Assembly (NCBI GenBank): GCA_963542015.1
Contig: CAUTUX010000003.1
Coordinates: 31,950 to 95,949 of the forward strand
DNA: 64,000 nucleotides
DNA from: CAUTUX01 sp963542015
Lineage (GTDB): Bacteria; Bacillota; Clostridia; Christensenellales; CAG-917
Direction: 5' to 3'
The notes beneath the pieces are model-generated. The model had not been told where the DNA came from, ran no database searches, and was given only the letters and a program-made list of their open reading frames with translations. Of the stretch, positions 28,387 through 37,431 are shown piece after piece. How positions within the stretch are numbered: the first letter of the stretch is position 1; every line of letters begins with the position of its first letter. The position numbers and the translations under genes are program-made.

Positions 28387-29982
28387 TTACATCAATCCTG
28401 AAACAGCTAAAGTGTTTGGATCTATATACATTTTCTCTGCATTAGGCACTTTTGGCAACCCAGGCATTAACAACATTTTCCCACTTATTACCACTATAAA
28501 GTTTGAACCTGTTTTTTCAATTATATCATTTACTTCAAATACGAAATTTTCAGGTGCTCCTAGTAACTTGGCATTATGGCTAAATGAGTACTGTGTTTTT
28601 GCTATACAAACATATTGACCACTGTTCTCTATTTTATTTAATTTAGCTTCTGCTGTTTCGGAATATTTAATATCTGACGCTCCGTAAAGTTTAGTTACTA
28701 TTTTAAAAATTTTGTCCTTAATACTGTCTTCCATTTTATAAACATAATTAATATTCGTTGGCTTCATACTTTTCAAAACTGCTTCTGCAAGTTTGGTACA
28801 TCCTGACGGACCGTCAGAAAATGCCATTGAAGGCATACATACTGCACCATTTTTTTTACATAATTGCATTACAGTATCAATTTCATCTGATGTGTCTGTA
28901 GGGAATTTATTTATTGCGACGACTGGATTCACTCCAAACTGTTTTAAATTTTTAATATGTCTTTTTACATTTTCAAATCCCTTTACGATGTCGTCTTCAC
29001 CGTTGTATTTAATGCCTCTGATTGTAACTACTAATACGACAGCTTCTGGAGCAATCTCCATTTCTCTGCACTTAATATCTAAAAATTTTTCGCCACCAAG
29101 TTCTGAACCGAATCCAGCTTCAGTGACTACTATATCGGCATGTGCCAATGCTTCTCTTGTTGCCAGTATACTGTTGCATCCGTGTGCAATATTTGCAAAA
29201 GGTCCACAATGTATATATGCGGGAGTTTTATATATACTTTGAGTAAGGTTGGGACGAATTGCCTGTTTTAATAATATTGCCATTGCTTCTTCTGCCTTAA
29301 TATCTTTAGCATATATTTTTTTACCCTTATCATCATAAGCTATAAGAATATTTCCTAATCTTGTTTTTAAATTTTCAAATGATGTTGCTAAAGCAAGTAT
29401 TGCCATGATTTCACTTGCTGCAGTTATGGTAAAGTGCTCTTCCCTTCCTATCTCTTCCGTTTGATGTATATCAACTCTTCTTAGAGCTCTATCATTCACA
29501 TCAAGACACCTTGAAAAGATTACTTCCTTTATGTTCAACTGATTCCCTTGAAATATATGATTATCAATCATGGCTGAGAGTAGATTGTTAGCTGCGGTTA
29601 CTGCGTGAAAGTCTCCAGTAAAATGCAAATTGATTTCTTCCATTGGCAATACTTGAGAATACCCACCTCCGCATGCTCCTCCTTTAATACCAAACACAGG
29701 TCCCAACGATGGTTCCCTTAATGTAAGAGCTACGGACTGTTTCATTTTTGCCAAGGCGTCAGCAAGTCCAATTGCTACAGTTGTCTTCCCCTCACCAAAT
29801 GGTGTGGGATTCATCGCTGTAACTAAAATCAATTTTCCCTTAATAGGCTTATCTGTTATTTTTACCTTTGCTATATAATTACCATAAGTTTCCAGTTCAT
29901 CTTTTGAATAACCTAATTTTGTTGCTATCTTAGATATCTCAGTAAGCTTTGTTTCTTGTGCTATCTCTATATCGCTTTTCAT
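28387..29982 (-). CDS. fhs: Formate-tetrahydrofolate ligase
   Basis: Makes 10-formyl-THF from formate, THF and ATP. The 531-residue protein has TPFGEGKTTVAIGLADAL (P-loop), REPSLGPVFGIKGGACGGG and the FTGDFHAVTAANNLL block, all signatures of the family. It is about 25 residues shorter than many homologues (usually near 556) without a missing motif that I can see. RBS GAGG is present 5 nt upstream. The gene leads the SCIFF operon and is divergent from the PLP decarboxylase gene. Confidence 0.95.
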   Translation of the reverse strand: MKSDIEIAQETKLTEISKIATKLGYSKDELETYGNYIAKVKITDKPIKGKLILVTAMNPTPFGEGKTTVAIGLADALAKMKQSVALTLREPSLGPVFGIKGGACGGGYSQVLPMEEINLHFTGDFHAVTAANNLLSAMIDNHIFQGNQLNIKEVIFSRCLDVNDRALRRVDIHQTEEIGREEHFTITAASEIMAILALATSFENLKTRLGNILIAYDDKGKKIYAKDIKAEEAMAILLKQAIRPNLTQSIYKTPAYIHCGPFANIAHGCNSILATREALAHADIVVTEAGFGSELGGEKFLDIKCREMEIAPEAVVLVVTIRGIKYNGEDDIVKGFENVKRHIKNLKQFGVNPVVAINKFPTDTSDEIDTVMQLCKKNGAVCMPSMAFSDGPSGCTKLAEAVLKSMKPTNINYVYKMEDSIKDKIFKIVTKLYGASDIKYSETAEAKLNKIENSGQYVCIAKTQYSFSHNAKLLGAPENFVFEVNDIIEKTGSNFIVVISGKMLLMPGLPKVPNAEKMYIDPNTLAVSGLM

Positions 29983-30046
29983 ATGTACCTCTTCTCTAAA
30001 TTGTACTTTATTATTTCTTTTATTTTAAGAGTTTCTTTTTAATGCT

Positions 30047-30052
30047 TATAAT
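30047..30052 (+). promoter_or_regulatory. -10 box immediately upstream of a start codon
   Basis: A perfect TATAAT lies 6 nt before the ATG at 30059, and there is no Shine-Dalgarno sequence. The -35 region (TTTAAG) is poor. A leaderless or near-leaderless transcript is suggested. Confidence 0.4.
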
Positions 30053-30058
30053 AAATAC

Positions 30059-31420
30059 ATGCCTCTAAGTACTTTTGAAAAGCATTTAAAAAAAGACTGC
30101 TCTGTCTCTTTTCATATGCCTGGTCACAAAAAAAACTTTGGACTTTTCAAATATTTAAAACGAATTAACGGTATGTTAGACACTACCGAAACATTGAAAA
30201 CTGATAACCTCTACCAATCTGAAAATATCATATTAAACCTAAAAACTAGACTGGCAGATGAATATTCCGCCATCAAATCGTATCCACTAATTAACGGCAC
30301 AACTTCAGGGATCCTATCATGTATTGGACTGTTAGATTCTAACTGCAAAGTTTTAATTGATAAATTTTCACATAGGTGCGTTTACAACGGGTGTGAAATA
30401 AATAAAATAGACTTCGATTTTATTCCAAAAAATGAGAATGAGATAGATTATATAGCTCTTGAGAAAATGACATTAAATCAAAACTACTCAGCCGTAATTG
30501 CTACTACTCCAGATTACTTTGGAAGGTTAATAAATTTAGAAAACCTACATTCATTCTGCATTAAACATAACTTATTTTTATTTGTCGACTATGCTCACGG
30601 TGCACATCTACACACACTTGATATCGAAAAAAAATATTTACAAATAAATAGCGATATAAGCGTTACAAGTTTACACAAAACCTTACCGACATTTACCTCA
30701 ACATCTCTAATTAATGTTTACAGCAAAAGTATAGACATGAAAAAATTAGAAAAAAATCTCGCCACATACCAGACAAGTAGCCCTTCATTTCCATTGATTG
30801 CAAGTATTGACTGCTATCTGAATCTTTCAAAACAATTTGTTTCAAATCAATATAAAAAAATTATAGCTAATATAAATAGAATACTTACGAAAACAAACGG
30901 ATTAGAATGCCTAAAAGTGTATATAAATGATGACCCAACAAGAATTATTATTTCTACAGCAAACACTAATATTACTGGTCAAATGCTATTAAAAAAACTG
31001 TCAGATGTTGGTATTGAGTGTGAAATGGCGACCTTTGATTCGGTTATCTGTATAGCTTCCATTGGAAATACAAAATATGATTTTTCAAAGCTTTATAATG
31101 CACTAAAACAAATTGATGCCACACTAACAAAAATTTCGCCCACTCAAAATACAATTTGCACTGCTCCCCCCAAGAGTCGCTTCCCAACATATGCAGTATC
31201 TCACAGTATCTATGAACTAATTGACATTGATAAGTGTTTGGGAAAAATCTCAAAAGATTATATAAGTATTTATCCGCCAAACCAACCCCTTTGTATACCT
31301 GGACAAATTATTGACGATGTTTTTATTCATAATTTTAAAATTGCAAAAGCTACTAGTTTAACTATTTTTGCTGATTATTCAGATATTATCAATTCAAAAA
31401 TCGCAGTACTAACCGACTAA
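30059..31420 (+). CDS. Orn/Lys/Arg decarboxylase family PLP protein
   Basis: 453 residues. The N-terminus has the family motif SFHMPGHKK, then INGTTSGILS, DYAHGAHLHT and the PLP lysine in VTSLHKTLPTFTS. A C-terminal domain with YPPNQPLCIPGQII completes the short form of the family. It probably decarboxylates a basic amino acid to a polyamine (arginine, lysine or ornithine). No polyamine gene is adjacent. The ATG sits exactly at the expected N-terminus but lacks a ribosome binding site. Confidence 0.88.
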   Translation: MPLSTFEKHLKKDCSVSFHMPGHKKNFGLFKYLKRINGMLDTTETLKTDNLYQSENIILNLKTRLADEYSAIKSYPLINGTTSGILSCIGLLDSNCKVLIDKFSHRCVYNGCEINKIDFDFIPKNENEIDYIALEKMTLNQNYSAVIATTPDYFGRLINLENLHSFCIKHNLFLFVDYAHGAHLHTLDIEKKYLQINSDISVTSLHKTLPTFTSTSLINVYSKSIDMKKLEKNLATYQTSSPSFPLIASIDCYLNLSKQFVSNQYKKIIANINRILTKTNGLECLKVYINDDPTRIIISTANTNITGQMLLKKLSDVGIECEMATFDSVICIASIGNTKYDFSKLYNALKQIDATLTKISPTQNTICTAPPKSRFPTYAVSHSIYELIDIDKCLGKISKDYISIYPPNQPLCIPGQIIDDVFIHNFKIAKATSLTIFADYSDIINSKIAVLTD

Positions 31421-31521
31421 TTGTTCACTAGAGGAACAAAACAAATCCATTAAGCTTCTACAAAATCAATAAGCCTAACTAACGGTTGGAGAAAAATCTA
31501 TTAACTGCTAAAACAGACGCA

Positions 31522-31662
31522 ATGAAAAATTTTAATAAAAACTACTTGAATCTCAGATTTACTCAAGTTAATTATGTGATGGCTACAGCTCAAGAATGGA
31601 ATTACATCCCAAGCGTGAAATATTTAATCGATTATTGTCATAAGCAAACTGCTAATTACTAA
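31522..31662 (+). pseudogene. Short orphan reading frame, possible gene remnant
   Basis: A 46-codon frame from ATG 31522 (or 58 codons from TTG 31486) ends at 31662 in the 269-nt gap between the decarboxylase and the Fic gene. The peptide includes ATAQEWNYIPSVKYLI and has no recognised domain and no ribosome binding site. It may be a degraded piece of a gene lost from this accessory region. Confidence that it is translated is low. Confidence 0.2.
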
Positions 31663-31689
31663 AGACCTCATCCTTACTATCTTTTATAA

Positions 31690-32628
31690 CTACATACTGC
31701 TCCAACAATTTTTTTTCATAAACTCAAAAAGAGCAGTTTCGTTATTTTCATCATAATATTTCATAAGTAAGTTTTTAAATTTCGAAATGTCCTTTTCAGG
31801 AATAACTAAAAGACCTCCTCCGTGAGATATTAGGTAGTGATTAGCAAAAATAATAGCTGCTCTTTTATTACCATCAAGAAAAATCTGCATCTTCATGCAA
31901 TAAAGACATAATTTAATTGCAACATCAATTGCATCAACATTTTCTTCAATAATTTCTTTTATTTTATTTTCAACATCTGTCTCGTTTGGTAATGGAGGTA
32001 TATATGATGAGCCACTTGTCGTAATTGGAACGCCTCTAATCCGACCTCCATCTGAAAAAAGCCCTTCATTGACAAGCTTCGCAATATAACTAAGCATATA
32101 ATAATCTGACTTACTTGCTATTACATCTTTGTCTAAAATAAATTCCCATGCATGTTTTAAATTTAAGATTTTTTGCACATCTGTTGCTTTTATCCCCATA
32201 ACCTTTCCATCAAGTATTATATTTTCTGTTTGGGGAAAAGATGCCAATATCCCTTCTAGCACAGCCTGATCATGAATATTTATCTTCATATGCACTCTCG
32301 CAAATTCAATATTTTTCATAATGTCATCAGGTAATTCGTTTTCAGAATATTTGATAGTTGCTAATTCTTTTTCTATATATCTAATTCTTTTTCTTATTTC
32401 ATGTGCCTCTCTAGAATTATGAAGAAGTATTGTATACAGTTCTTCAGTATATTTCCCTACATAAGTTGATGTCAGCTTACCATTCAAACATTTTCTTATA
32501 TATAGATATTTCCCTCCGCCTGATTCCTTAACTTCAGGTATGCCATCATAAGGCATTAACTTTAATCTGGCATGAAAGTCAGCACGACTTCTAAGTAATT
32601 CTTGTATTTCACAATATGATATAGCCAT
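31690..32628 (-). CDS. Fic-fold protein lacking the catalytic histidine
   Basis: 312 residues. The Fic motif, normally HPFxDGNKR, reads QIFLDGNKRAA at 248-258: the catalytic His is Gln while the phosphate-binding and Mg-binding residues remain. The N-terminal part (about 8-115) is charged and has GGGKYLYIRK and STYVGKYTEE, unlike standard Fic proteins. The protein may bind nucleotide without AMPylating, or work as a partner or antitoxin to the divergent RhuM-Fic protein. No clear Shine-Dalgarno sequence is listed beyond AAGGAG about 8 nt upstream. Confidence 0.75.
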   Translation of the reverse strand: MAISYCEIQELLRSRADFHARLKLMPYDGIPEVKESGGGKYLYIRKCLNGKLTSTYVGKYTEELYTILLHNSREAHEIRKRIRYIEKELATIKYSENELPDDIMKNIEFARVHMKINIHDQAVLEGILASFPQTENIILDGKVMGIKATDVQKILNLKHAWEFILDKDVIASKSDYYMLSYIAKLVNEGLFSDGGRIRGVPITTSGSSYIPPLPNETDVENKIKEIIEENVDAIDVAIKLCLYCMKMQIFLDGNKRAAIIFANHYLISHGGGLLVIPEKDISKFKNLLMKYYDENNETALFEFMKKNCWSSM

Positions 32629-32698
32629 TATTTTTACTCCTTAGGGTGTATTATATATCTAATTATATAACTTTATTCCCTAAATTATCAAATTATAA

Positions 32699-32752
32699 TT
32701 GACTTGTATGGCACATTAGACAATAATTGAATTAATCAAATTTATTAATTTG
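32699..32752 (+). promoter_or_regulatory. Promoter and palindromic operator-like site of the RhuM-Fic gene
   Basis: TTGACT (32699-32704) and AATAAT (32722-32727) are 17 nt apart. Downstream, CAAATT-TATT-AATTTG (32737-32752) is a perfect 6-bp-arm palindrome in the predicted leader. The region also serves as the divergent upstream region of the Fic-fold gene on the minus strand. Confidence 0.45.
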
Positions 32753-32799
32753 TTTAGCACAAAAACAAATAAATCATTTAATTAGGAGGATAGGATAAA

Positions 32800-33747
32800 A
32801 TGCATAACGAAATTATTTTTTATAAAAATGGCGAATTAGAACTCCCAGTGGAGATAACTCCAGATAAAGAAACTGTCTGGCTAAATAGAAATCAATTAGC
32901 TACTCTATTTGATAGAGATGTAAAAACAATAGGGAAACACATAAACAACGCTCTTAAAGAAGAACTAGATAGCTCAACTGTCGCAAAATTTGCGACAGTT
33001 CAAAATGAGGGTGGCAAAGAAGTAAAAAGGTCTATCGAATATTACAATCTCGACATGATTATCTCAGTTGGATATAGAGTAAAATCAATACGAGGAACTG
33101 AATTTAGACGATGGGCTAATAAAATTTTAAAAGATTATATTGTACAAGGATATGCAACAAATGAAAGAAGATTAGCTGCTCTTAATAGGGTTGTGGAAAT
33201 ACAGTCCAGCATCATAGCTGGCACACTTGACCTTGATTCCGAAAAGGTTCTTGAAGTTATAAAAAAATATACACTTGGATTAGAAATGCTTGATAATTAT
33301 GATCACCAAACTATATCCAAACCAAAGCTGACTACTCATGAAATATATAAACTCACTTATGAAGAATGTAGAAATCTAATCTCAAAAATGTCTTATTCGG
33401 AAACTTCTGCTATATTTGGACAAGAGAAAGGAAATAATGCATTAAAAGGAATCATAGACTCCATCTATCAAAGTGCTTTTGGCAAAGAAGCTTATCCATC
33501 AGTTGAGGAAAAGGCGGCAAATCTTCTTTACTTTATCATTAAAGATCATCCATTTGTCGACGGATGCAAAAGAATTGCTGCAACTACTTTTTTGTATTTC
33601 TTAGATATGAATCAAATTCTCTACAGAGATAACAAAAAAATACTATCGGATAGCACATTAGTTTCTCTAACACTTCTTATAGCAGAATCAAAACCACAAG
33701 AAAAAGAAACCATTATTGATATCATCGTAAATTTTTTAACATGGTAA
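32800..33747 (+). CDS. RhuM-family protein with C-terminal Fic/Doc domain
   Basis: 315 residues. The N-terminal RhuM/Bro-like DNA-binding part (about 1-120) includes VWLNRNQLATLFDRDVKTI and VGYRVKSIRGTEFRRWA. The C-terminal domain has HPFVDGCKRIAATTF (250-264), a Fic/Doc motif with His intact but Cys in place of Asn. Such fusions are common in mobile islands and act as toxin-like AMPylating or phosphorylating enzymes; here the target is unknown. AGGAGG is 9 nt upstream. The CDS contains a 25-nt perfect palindrome at 32976-33000. Confidence 0.85.
   Translation: MHNEIIFYKNGELELPVEITPDKETVWLNRNQLATLFDRDVKTIGKHINNALKEELDSSTVAKFATVQNEGGKEVKRSIEYYNLDMIISVGYRVKSIRGTEFRRWANKILKDYIVQGYATNERRLAALNRVVEIQSSIIAGTLDLDSEKVLEVIKKYTLGLEMLDNYDHQTISKPKLTTHEIYKLTYEECRNLISKMSYSETSAIFGQEKGNNALKGIIDSIYQSAFGKEAYPSVEEKAANLLYFIIKDHPFVDGCKRIAATTFLYFLDMNQILYRDNKKILSDSTLVSLTLLIAESKPQEKETIIDIIVNFLTW
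32976..33000. repeat. Perfect inverted repeat inside the RhuM-Fic gene
   Basis: Two 12-nt arms (AACTGTCGCAAA and TTTGCGACAGTT) flank a single A. In frame it encodes the near-palindromic peptide STVAKFATVQ. It could form a hairpin in mRNA or serve as an internal binding site for the protein itself. Confidence 0.7.
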
Positions 33748-33810
33748 CTAATATAATCAAAACTCTTATACAAAACCATGAGATGATAAAATAGTAATTT
33801 CTCAAAGTTC

Positions 33811-33842
33811 ACAATTTGTCCTTGACTTGGGGAGTAGATTAA
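33811..33842 (+). repeat. Dispersed direct repeat, copy 1
   Basis: CAATTTGTCCTTGACTTGGG followed by GAGTAGATTAA. It shares about 30 positions with copies at 52413-52452 and 53868-53906. It lies between RhuM-Fic and dinD. On the minus strand all three copies read as a conserved peptide-like YSPSQGQI, so they may be fragments of a lost gene. Confidence 0.7.
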
Positions 33843-33885
33843 ATGGTGATACTACCGTAAAAGTGTTTTTCTATCAATGCACACA

Positions 33886-34746
33886 TTATTCATCCAACAT
33901 CAATTTACCCCTTTTAGCTTTATCCTTTAGACGCTTCATCTGTTCTTTCTCTATCTGTTGAATACTTTTTGCTGGAACAGGCAAATCTTCTGGCATAATA
34001 CCACCTATTTTTTCAATAGCACTTCTAACTTCTTTTCCTACTGAATAGTGAACTTTTGTTGCTACTTCTGCACCTCCAACTTTATCTTTCCTCAGTTTTT
34101 CTTCCGTTTGCGATATTCTGAATAGATTAGCAATCAGTTCAGTGCTTCCCATATAATCCAGAATTTTTTGTTTTGCTGTTAGCCCCTTTCTGTCATGTAT
34201 ATCTTCTACATCTAATCCACCATACAGACCCATATATCCTGCATTCTGGAATATAGCAAATTCTTCGTTTGTAATGACTCCTGCATGGTGTGCTGCTTCT
34301 ACCAAAAGCTGATTCCATTGTTTAATATCTCCACGAATGACAAGTCTTCTTCTATCTTCATCAAGTTGATTAAAATGATCTGCTATTTCTTGACGATATG
34401 TCTGTATGGCGAAATAAGTTTGTCCTAGTGCAATCACCTCTTTTCTGGGATCACCATTTTGCACAATCAAATAGCAAGCATATCTCGTAAGCTCATAGTC
34501 TTTAATAGATTTACTTGTAGCACCAGCCTCCACGATTTTGCTGACCTCAGCAAAATCGTATTTTATTTCATGTCCACTGTTCGCACAAGCAATCATTGCT
34601 CTATCAATGACCTTTTGAAAGTTTCGCCACTGAAAATAATCAAGTACAGCTGCGAGTTCCCTTGCACTCCAATACTCGCTTCCATCTTTTCTGATGTACT
34701 TAATATCTTCAAATTTTTTATATTCTTTTGCTTTTAAATTTGGCAT
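33886..34746 (-). CDS. dinD: DNA damage-inducible protein D family (Bro-N domain)
   Basis: 286 residues. The N-terminal Bro-N/KilA-like DNA-binding region has YWSARELAAVLDYFQWRNF and the conserved DYELTRYACYLIVQNGDP. The remainder (GVITNEEFAIFQNAGYMGLY, GSTELIANLFRISQTEEKL) matches DinD over its full length. E. coli DinD inhibits RecA activity; function here is inferred by family. AAGGAG lies about 9 nt upstream and TATAAT about 35 nt upstream. No Clostridial LexA box is visible. Together with RhuM-Fic and the Fic-fold gene it forms an accessory patch. Confidence 0.88.
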   Translation of the reverse strand: MPNLKAKEYKKFEDIKYIRKDGSEYWSARELAAVLDYFQWRNFQKVIDRAMIACANSGHEIKYDFAEVSKIVEAGATSKSIKDYELTRYACYLIVQNGDPRKEVIALGQTYFAIQTYRQEIADHFNQLDEDRRRLVIRGDIKQWNQLLVEAAHHAGVITNEEFAIFQNAGYMGLYGGLDVEDIHDRKGLTAKQKILDYMGSTELIANLFRISQTEEKLRKDKVGGAEVATKVHYSVGKEVRSAIEKIGGIMPEDLPVPAKSIQQIEKEQMKRLKDKAKRGKLMLDE

Positions 34747-34984
34747 TTTATCCCAACTCCTTATTTACTATATTATACATGAAAGAAACAATACTATACA
34801 TAAGTTCATAGAAAGGAAAACCCATCTTTGATAGTTAAAGTTATCCTTAGCTAGGTGTTAAATCATGTCTACTTGTATGGGATAAATTTAACTCTCCAGG
34901 TAATGTATCTCAAAAATCTGCAAGCATTTTATAAGCACAACACTTACAAAACGGTTATTTATAGGGCTTTAGAACCTATTTTAA

Positions 34985-35935
34985 TCACTCCCACTCAATA
35001 GTGGCTGGTGGTTTTGATGTTATATCGTATACAACTCTATTTACATTTTTAACTTCGGATGTAATTCTCTGTGATATTGTTTTTAACAATGAATATGGAA
35101 TTTCAACACTGTCTGCAGTTACAGCATCAAATGTGCTTATAGCTCTCAATGCTATCATGTGATTATAAGATCTACATCCATCACGATCTATACCAGTCGT
35201 CATACAATCTGTAATCACTGCAAAATATTGCCAAATTTCTTTATTTAATTTCGCTTTTTCTATTTCTTCTCTAAATATAGCATCCGCTTCTTTAAGTATA
35301 TTTAGCTTTTCTTTAGTTATTTCTCCGAGAACTCTTACTCCAAGTCCTGGTCCTGGGAACGGTTGTCTATCAACTATAAAATCTGGCAAGCCAAGTTCTC
35401 TACCTATTTCCCTTACCTCATATTTATACAAATCCCTAACTGGCTCTATTATTCCTTCGAAACCAATATTCTCAGGTAATCCGCCAACATTATGATGAGA
35501 TTTTACCAATTTCCCATCTTTCCCAGCTCCACTCTCAGTGACATCTGGTAATATCGTTCCTTGTGCAAGAAACTCTATTTTACCAAGTTTCTTTGCTTCT
35601 TCTTCAAATACACGAACAAACTCTTCACCTATAATTTTTCTTTTTTGTTCTGGATCAGTTACACCTTTAAGTGCCTTTAAAAATCTATCTTCTGCATCTA
35701 CTGCAATTAAATTCATGCCAAACTGCTTTTCAAAAACTTCTTTTACTTGCTCTGGTTCATTCTTTCTCAAAAGACCATGATTAACAAATACACAATATAA
35801 ACTATCTGGACATGCTCTATGTAATAAAGCTGCACATACTGAACTATCAACGCCTCCCGATAGTCCTAACAACACTTTTTTGCCTTGTATTTTTTCTTTA
35901 AGTTCTTTGATAATCAAATCAGTATTTTTTGCCAT
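34985..35935 (-). CDS. guaA: GMP synthase ATP-pyrophosphatase subunit (no glutaminase domain)
   Basis: Aminates XMP to GMP. The 316 residues correspond only to the ATP-PPase plus dimerisation half of GuaA: GLSGGVDSSVCAALL (PP-loop), QGTILPDVTESG, RQPFPGPGLGVRV and the C-terminal ITSKPPATIEWE. The N-terminal class I glutamine amidotransferase domain (about 200 residues) of the usual 510-residue bacterial enzyme is missing; upstream is only 70 nt of spacer, then the ABC operon. A stand-alone amidotransferase, as in archaea, or use of free ammonia is expected. RBS GGAGGG is present. Confidence 0.92.
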   Translation of the reverse strand: MAKNTDLIIKELKEKIQGKKVLLGLSGGVDSSVCAALLHRACPDSLYCVFVNHGLLRKNEPEQVKEVFEKQFGMNLIAVDAEDRFLKALKGVTDPEQKRKIIGEEFVRVFEEEAKKLGKIEFLAQGTILPDVTESGAGKDGKLVKSHHNVGGLPENIGFEGIIEPVRDLYKYEVREIGRELGLPDFIVDRQPFPGPGLGVRVLGEITKEKLNILKEADAIFREEIEKAKLNKEIWQYFAVITDCMTTGIDRDGCRSYNHMIALRAISTFDAVTADSVEIPYSLLKTISQRITSEVKNVNRVVYDITSKPPATIEWE

Positions 35936-35957
35936 TATCCCTCCAAATCACAAACAA

Positions 35958-35986
35958 ATTATACTACAAGATTTTTTTATTGTGTA
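35958..35986 (-). promoter_or_regulatory. Probable promoter of the GMP synthase gene
   Basis: On the minus strand TACACA (35986-35981) and TATAAT (35963-35958) are 17 nt apart, 22 nt before the ATG at 35935. No purine riboswitch is visible. Confidence 0.45.
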
Positions 35987-36005
35987 TAAATTAATATTTC
36001 AATAG

Positions 36006-37430
36006 CTATAATTCCAACGATTTATTTAAGAACTGTTTTAATTTTTCACTTTTAGGATTCCCAAAAATTTCTTCTGGTGTCCCTACTTCTTCTATTATCC
36101 CATCTGCCATAAAAATAACTTTATCTGAAACACTTCTAGCAAATTCCATTTCGTGAGTTACAACAATCATTGTTATTTTATCTTTTTTTAAATCCTTGAT
36201 TACATTTAAAACTTCACATGTCAATTCTGGATCAAGTGCACTTGTTGGTTCATCAAAACAAAGTATCTCTGGCGACATTGCCAACGCTCTTGCTATCGCC
36301 ACTCTTTGTTGTTGCCCTCCAGACAACTCACATGGATAAGCCTTAGATCTTTCAAATAAACCCACTCTCTTCAAAATGGCTTCCGTTTTGCTTTCTATCT
36401 CTTTTTTATACTCTTCTGCCATCTTTTTAACTTGTTTGTTTAATTCTTCAATCCTGCATTTCTCCTCTTTTTTTATGGATTCTATTTCTTGTTTCTTTTG
36501 ATTAATTGCCTCAATGTCTTTATCTGTTTTTTTCTCTTTTAGTTCTTTGATTTCACTCTTTAATATGCTTACTTTTTTCTGATATTTTGATTCTTCATTT
36601 TTTAAACTTTGAATACGCTCCTTGTATCCTTCGATTTCTTTTTTATATTCTGCTATCTTTGTTTTCTTTTCTTCAGATACATTTTCACTCACTATATCAT
36701 TTTTAATTTTCTTAAGCTCAAATGTTAATGACTCTATTTTTGTATTGCTCTGTTCTTTATAAAATTGAATCATTTTTTTGTTACTTTTTAAATCCTGATT
36801 CAATTTATTCTGAATTTCATCTTTCTTTTCTGGAGTTTCTTTAATTGTTTTCTTCGCTATAACTTTTAAAAGTTTAGATTTATCTCTTAAATCTTGCACT
36901 TTGTTTTTTAGTGTATTCTTTTCCTCAGCAATTTCATCAGATTTTTTATTAAACTTTTCAAAAATGTAGTCTTTCAAAATTTTTAATATCTTTTTTTTCT
37001 TCTCTGACAGCTTTTTTATTTCATTAGCATTTGTAGGTTTAATTTCCTCAAACAACTGACTTTTATATTCTCTTATTTTTCTTGGCAAATCTAATATTGG
37101 AGCGATTGTTATGTTCTGCATAATGTTATAATGTGGAAACAAATTGAAATTTTGAAATACTAATCCAAATGGTTTACGCCTCTGTGCAAGTTCGTTGTAT
37201 GTAAGTTTTGTATCGATAAGACTGTCAAACAATGTCCTATCATCTATTGCTATTTCACCTTTATCTGGCAGTTCAAGAAAATTCAAACATCTAAGCAATG
37301 TTGTTTTTCCGCTACCAGACGAACCGATAATCGAAATAACATCTCCTTGGTTTAATTCAAATGATACCCCTTTTAAAACTTCAATGTTATCAAATTTTTT
37401 ATGTAAATTTTTTACTTCAAGTCTTTTCAT
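36006..37430 (-). CDS. Polar amino acid ABC transporter ATPase with a coiled-coil insertion of about 228 residues
   Basis: 474 residues against about 245 in the GlnQ family. Residues 1-120 are normal: Walker A IGSSGSGKTT, Q-loop LVFQNFNLFPH. Residues about 121-348 are a Lys/Glu-rich coiled coil with almost no hydrophobic core of a fold. Normal sequence resumes with AILKRVGLFERSKAYP, signature LSGGQQQRVAIARAL (369-383), Walker B ILCFDEPTSALD and the His switch VVTHEM. The insertion replaces the short linker of the helical subdomain between Q-loop and signature. The ATG at 37430 is chosen because AAGG lies 6 nt upstream; it begins 1 nt after the permease stop. Confidence 0.93.
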   Translation of the reverse strand: MKRLEVKNLHKKFDNIEVLKGVSFELNQGDVISIIGSSGSGKTTLLRCLNFLELPDKGEIAIDDRTLFDSLIDTKLTYNELAQRRKPFGLVFQNFNLFPHYNIMQNITIAPILDLPRKIREYKSQLFEEIKPTNANEIKKLSEKKKKILKILKDYIFEKFNKKSDEIAEEKNTLKNKVQDLRDKSKLLKVIAKKTIKETPEKKDEIQNKLNQDLKSNKKMIQFYKEQSNTKIESLTFELKKIKNDIVSENVSEEKKTKIAEYKKEIEGYKERIQSLKNEESKYQKKVSILKSEIKELKEKKTDKDIEAINQKKQEIESIKKEEKCRIEELNKQVKKMAEEYKKEIESKTEAILKRVGLFERSKAYPCELSGGQQQRVAIARALAMSPEILCFDEPTSALDPELTCEVLNVIKDLKKDKITMIVVTHEMEFARSVSDKVIFMADGIIEEVGTPEEIFGNPKSEKLKQFLNKSLEL

Positions 37431-37431
37431 T

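Noticed and set aside
34747..34984. SOS (LexA) box upstream of dinD
   Set aside because: No GAACATATGTTC-like palindrome could be found in the 238-nt region.
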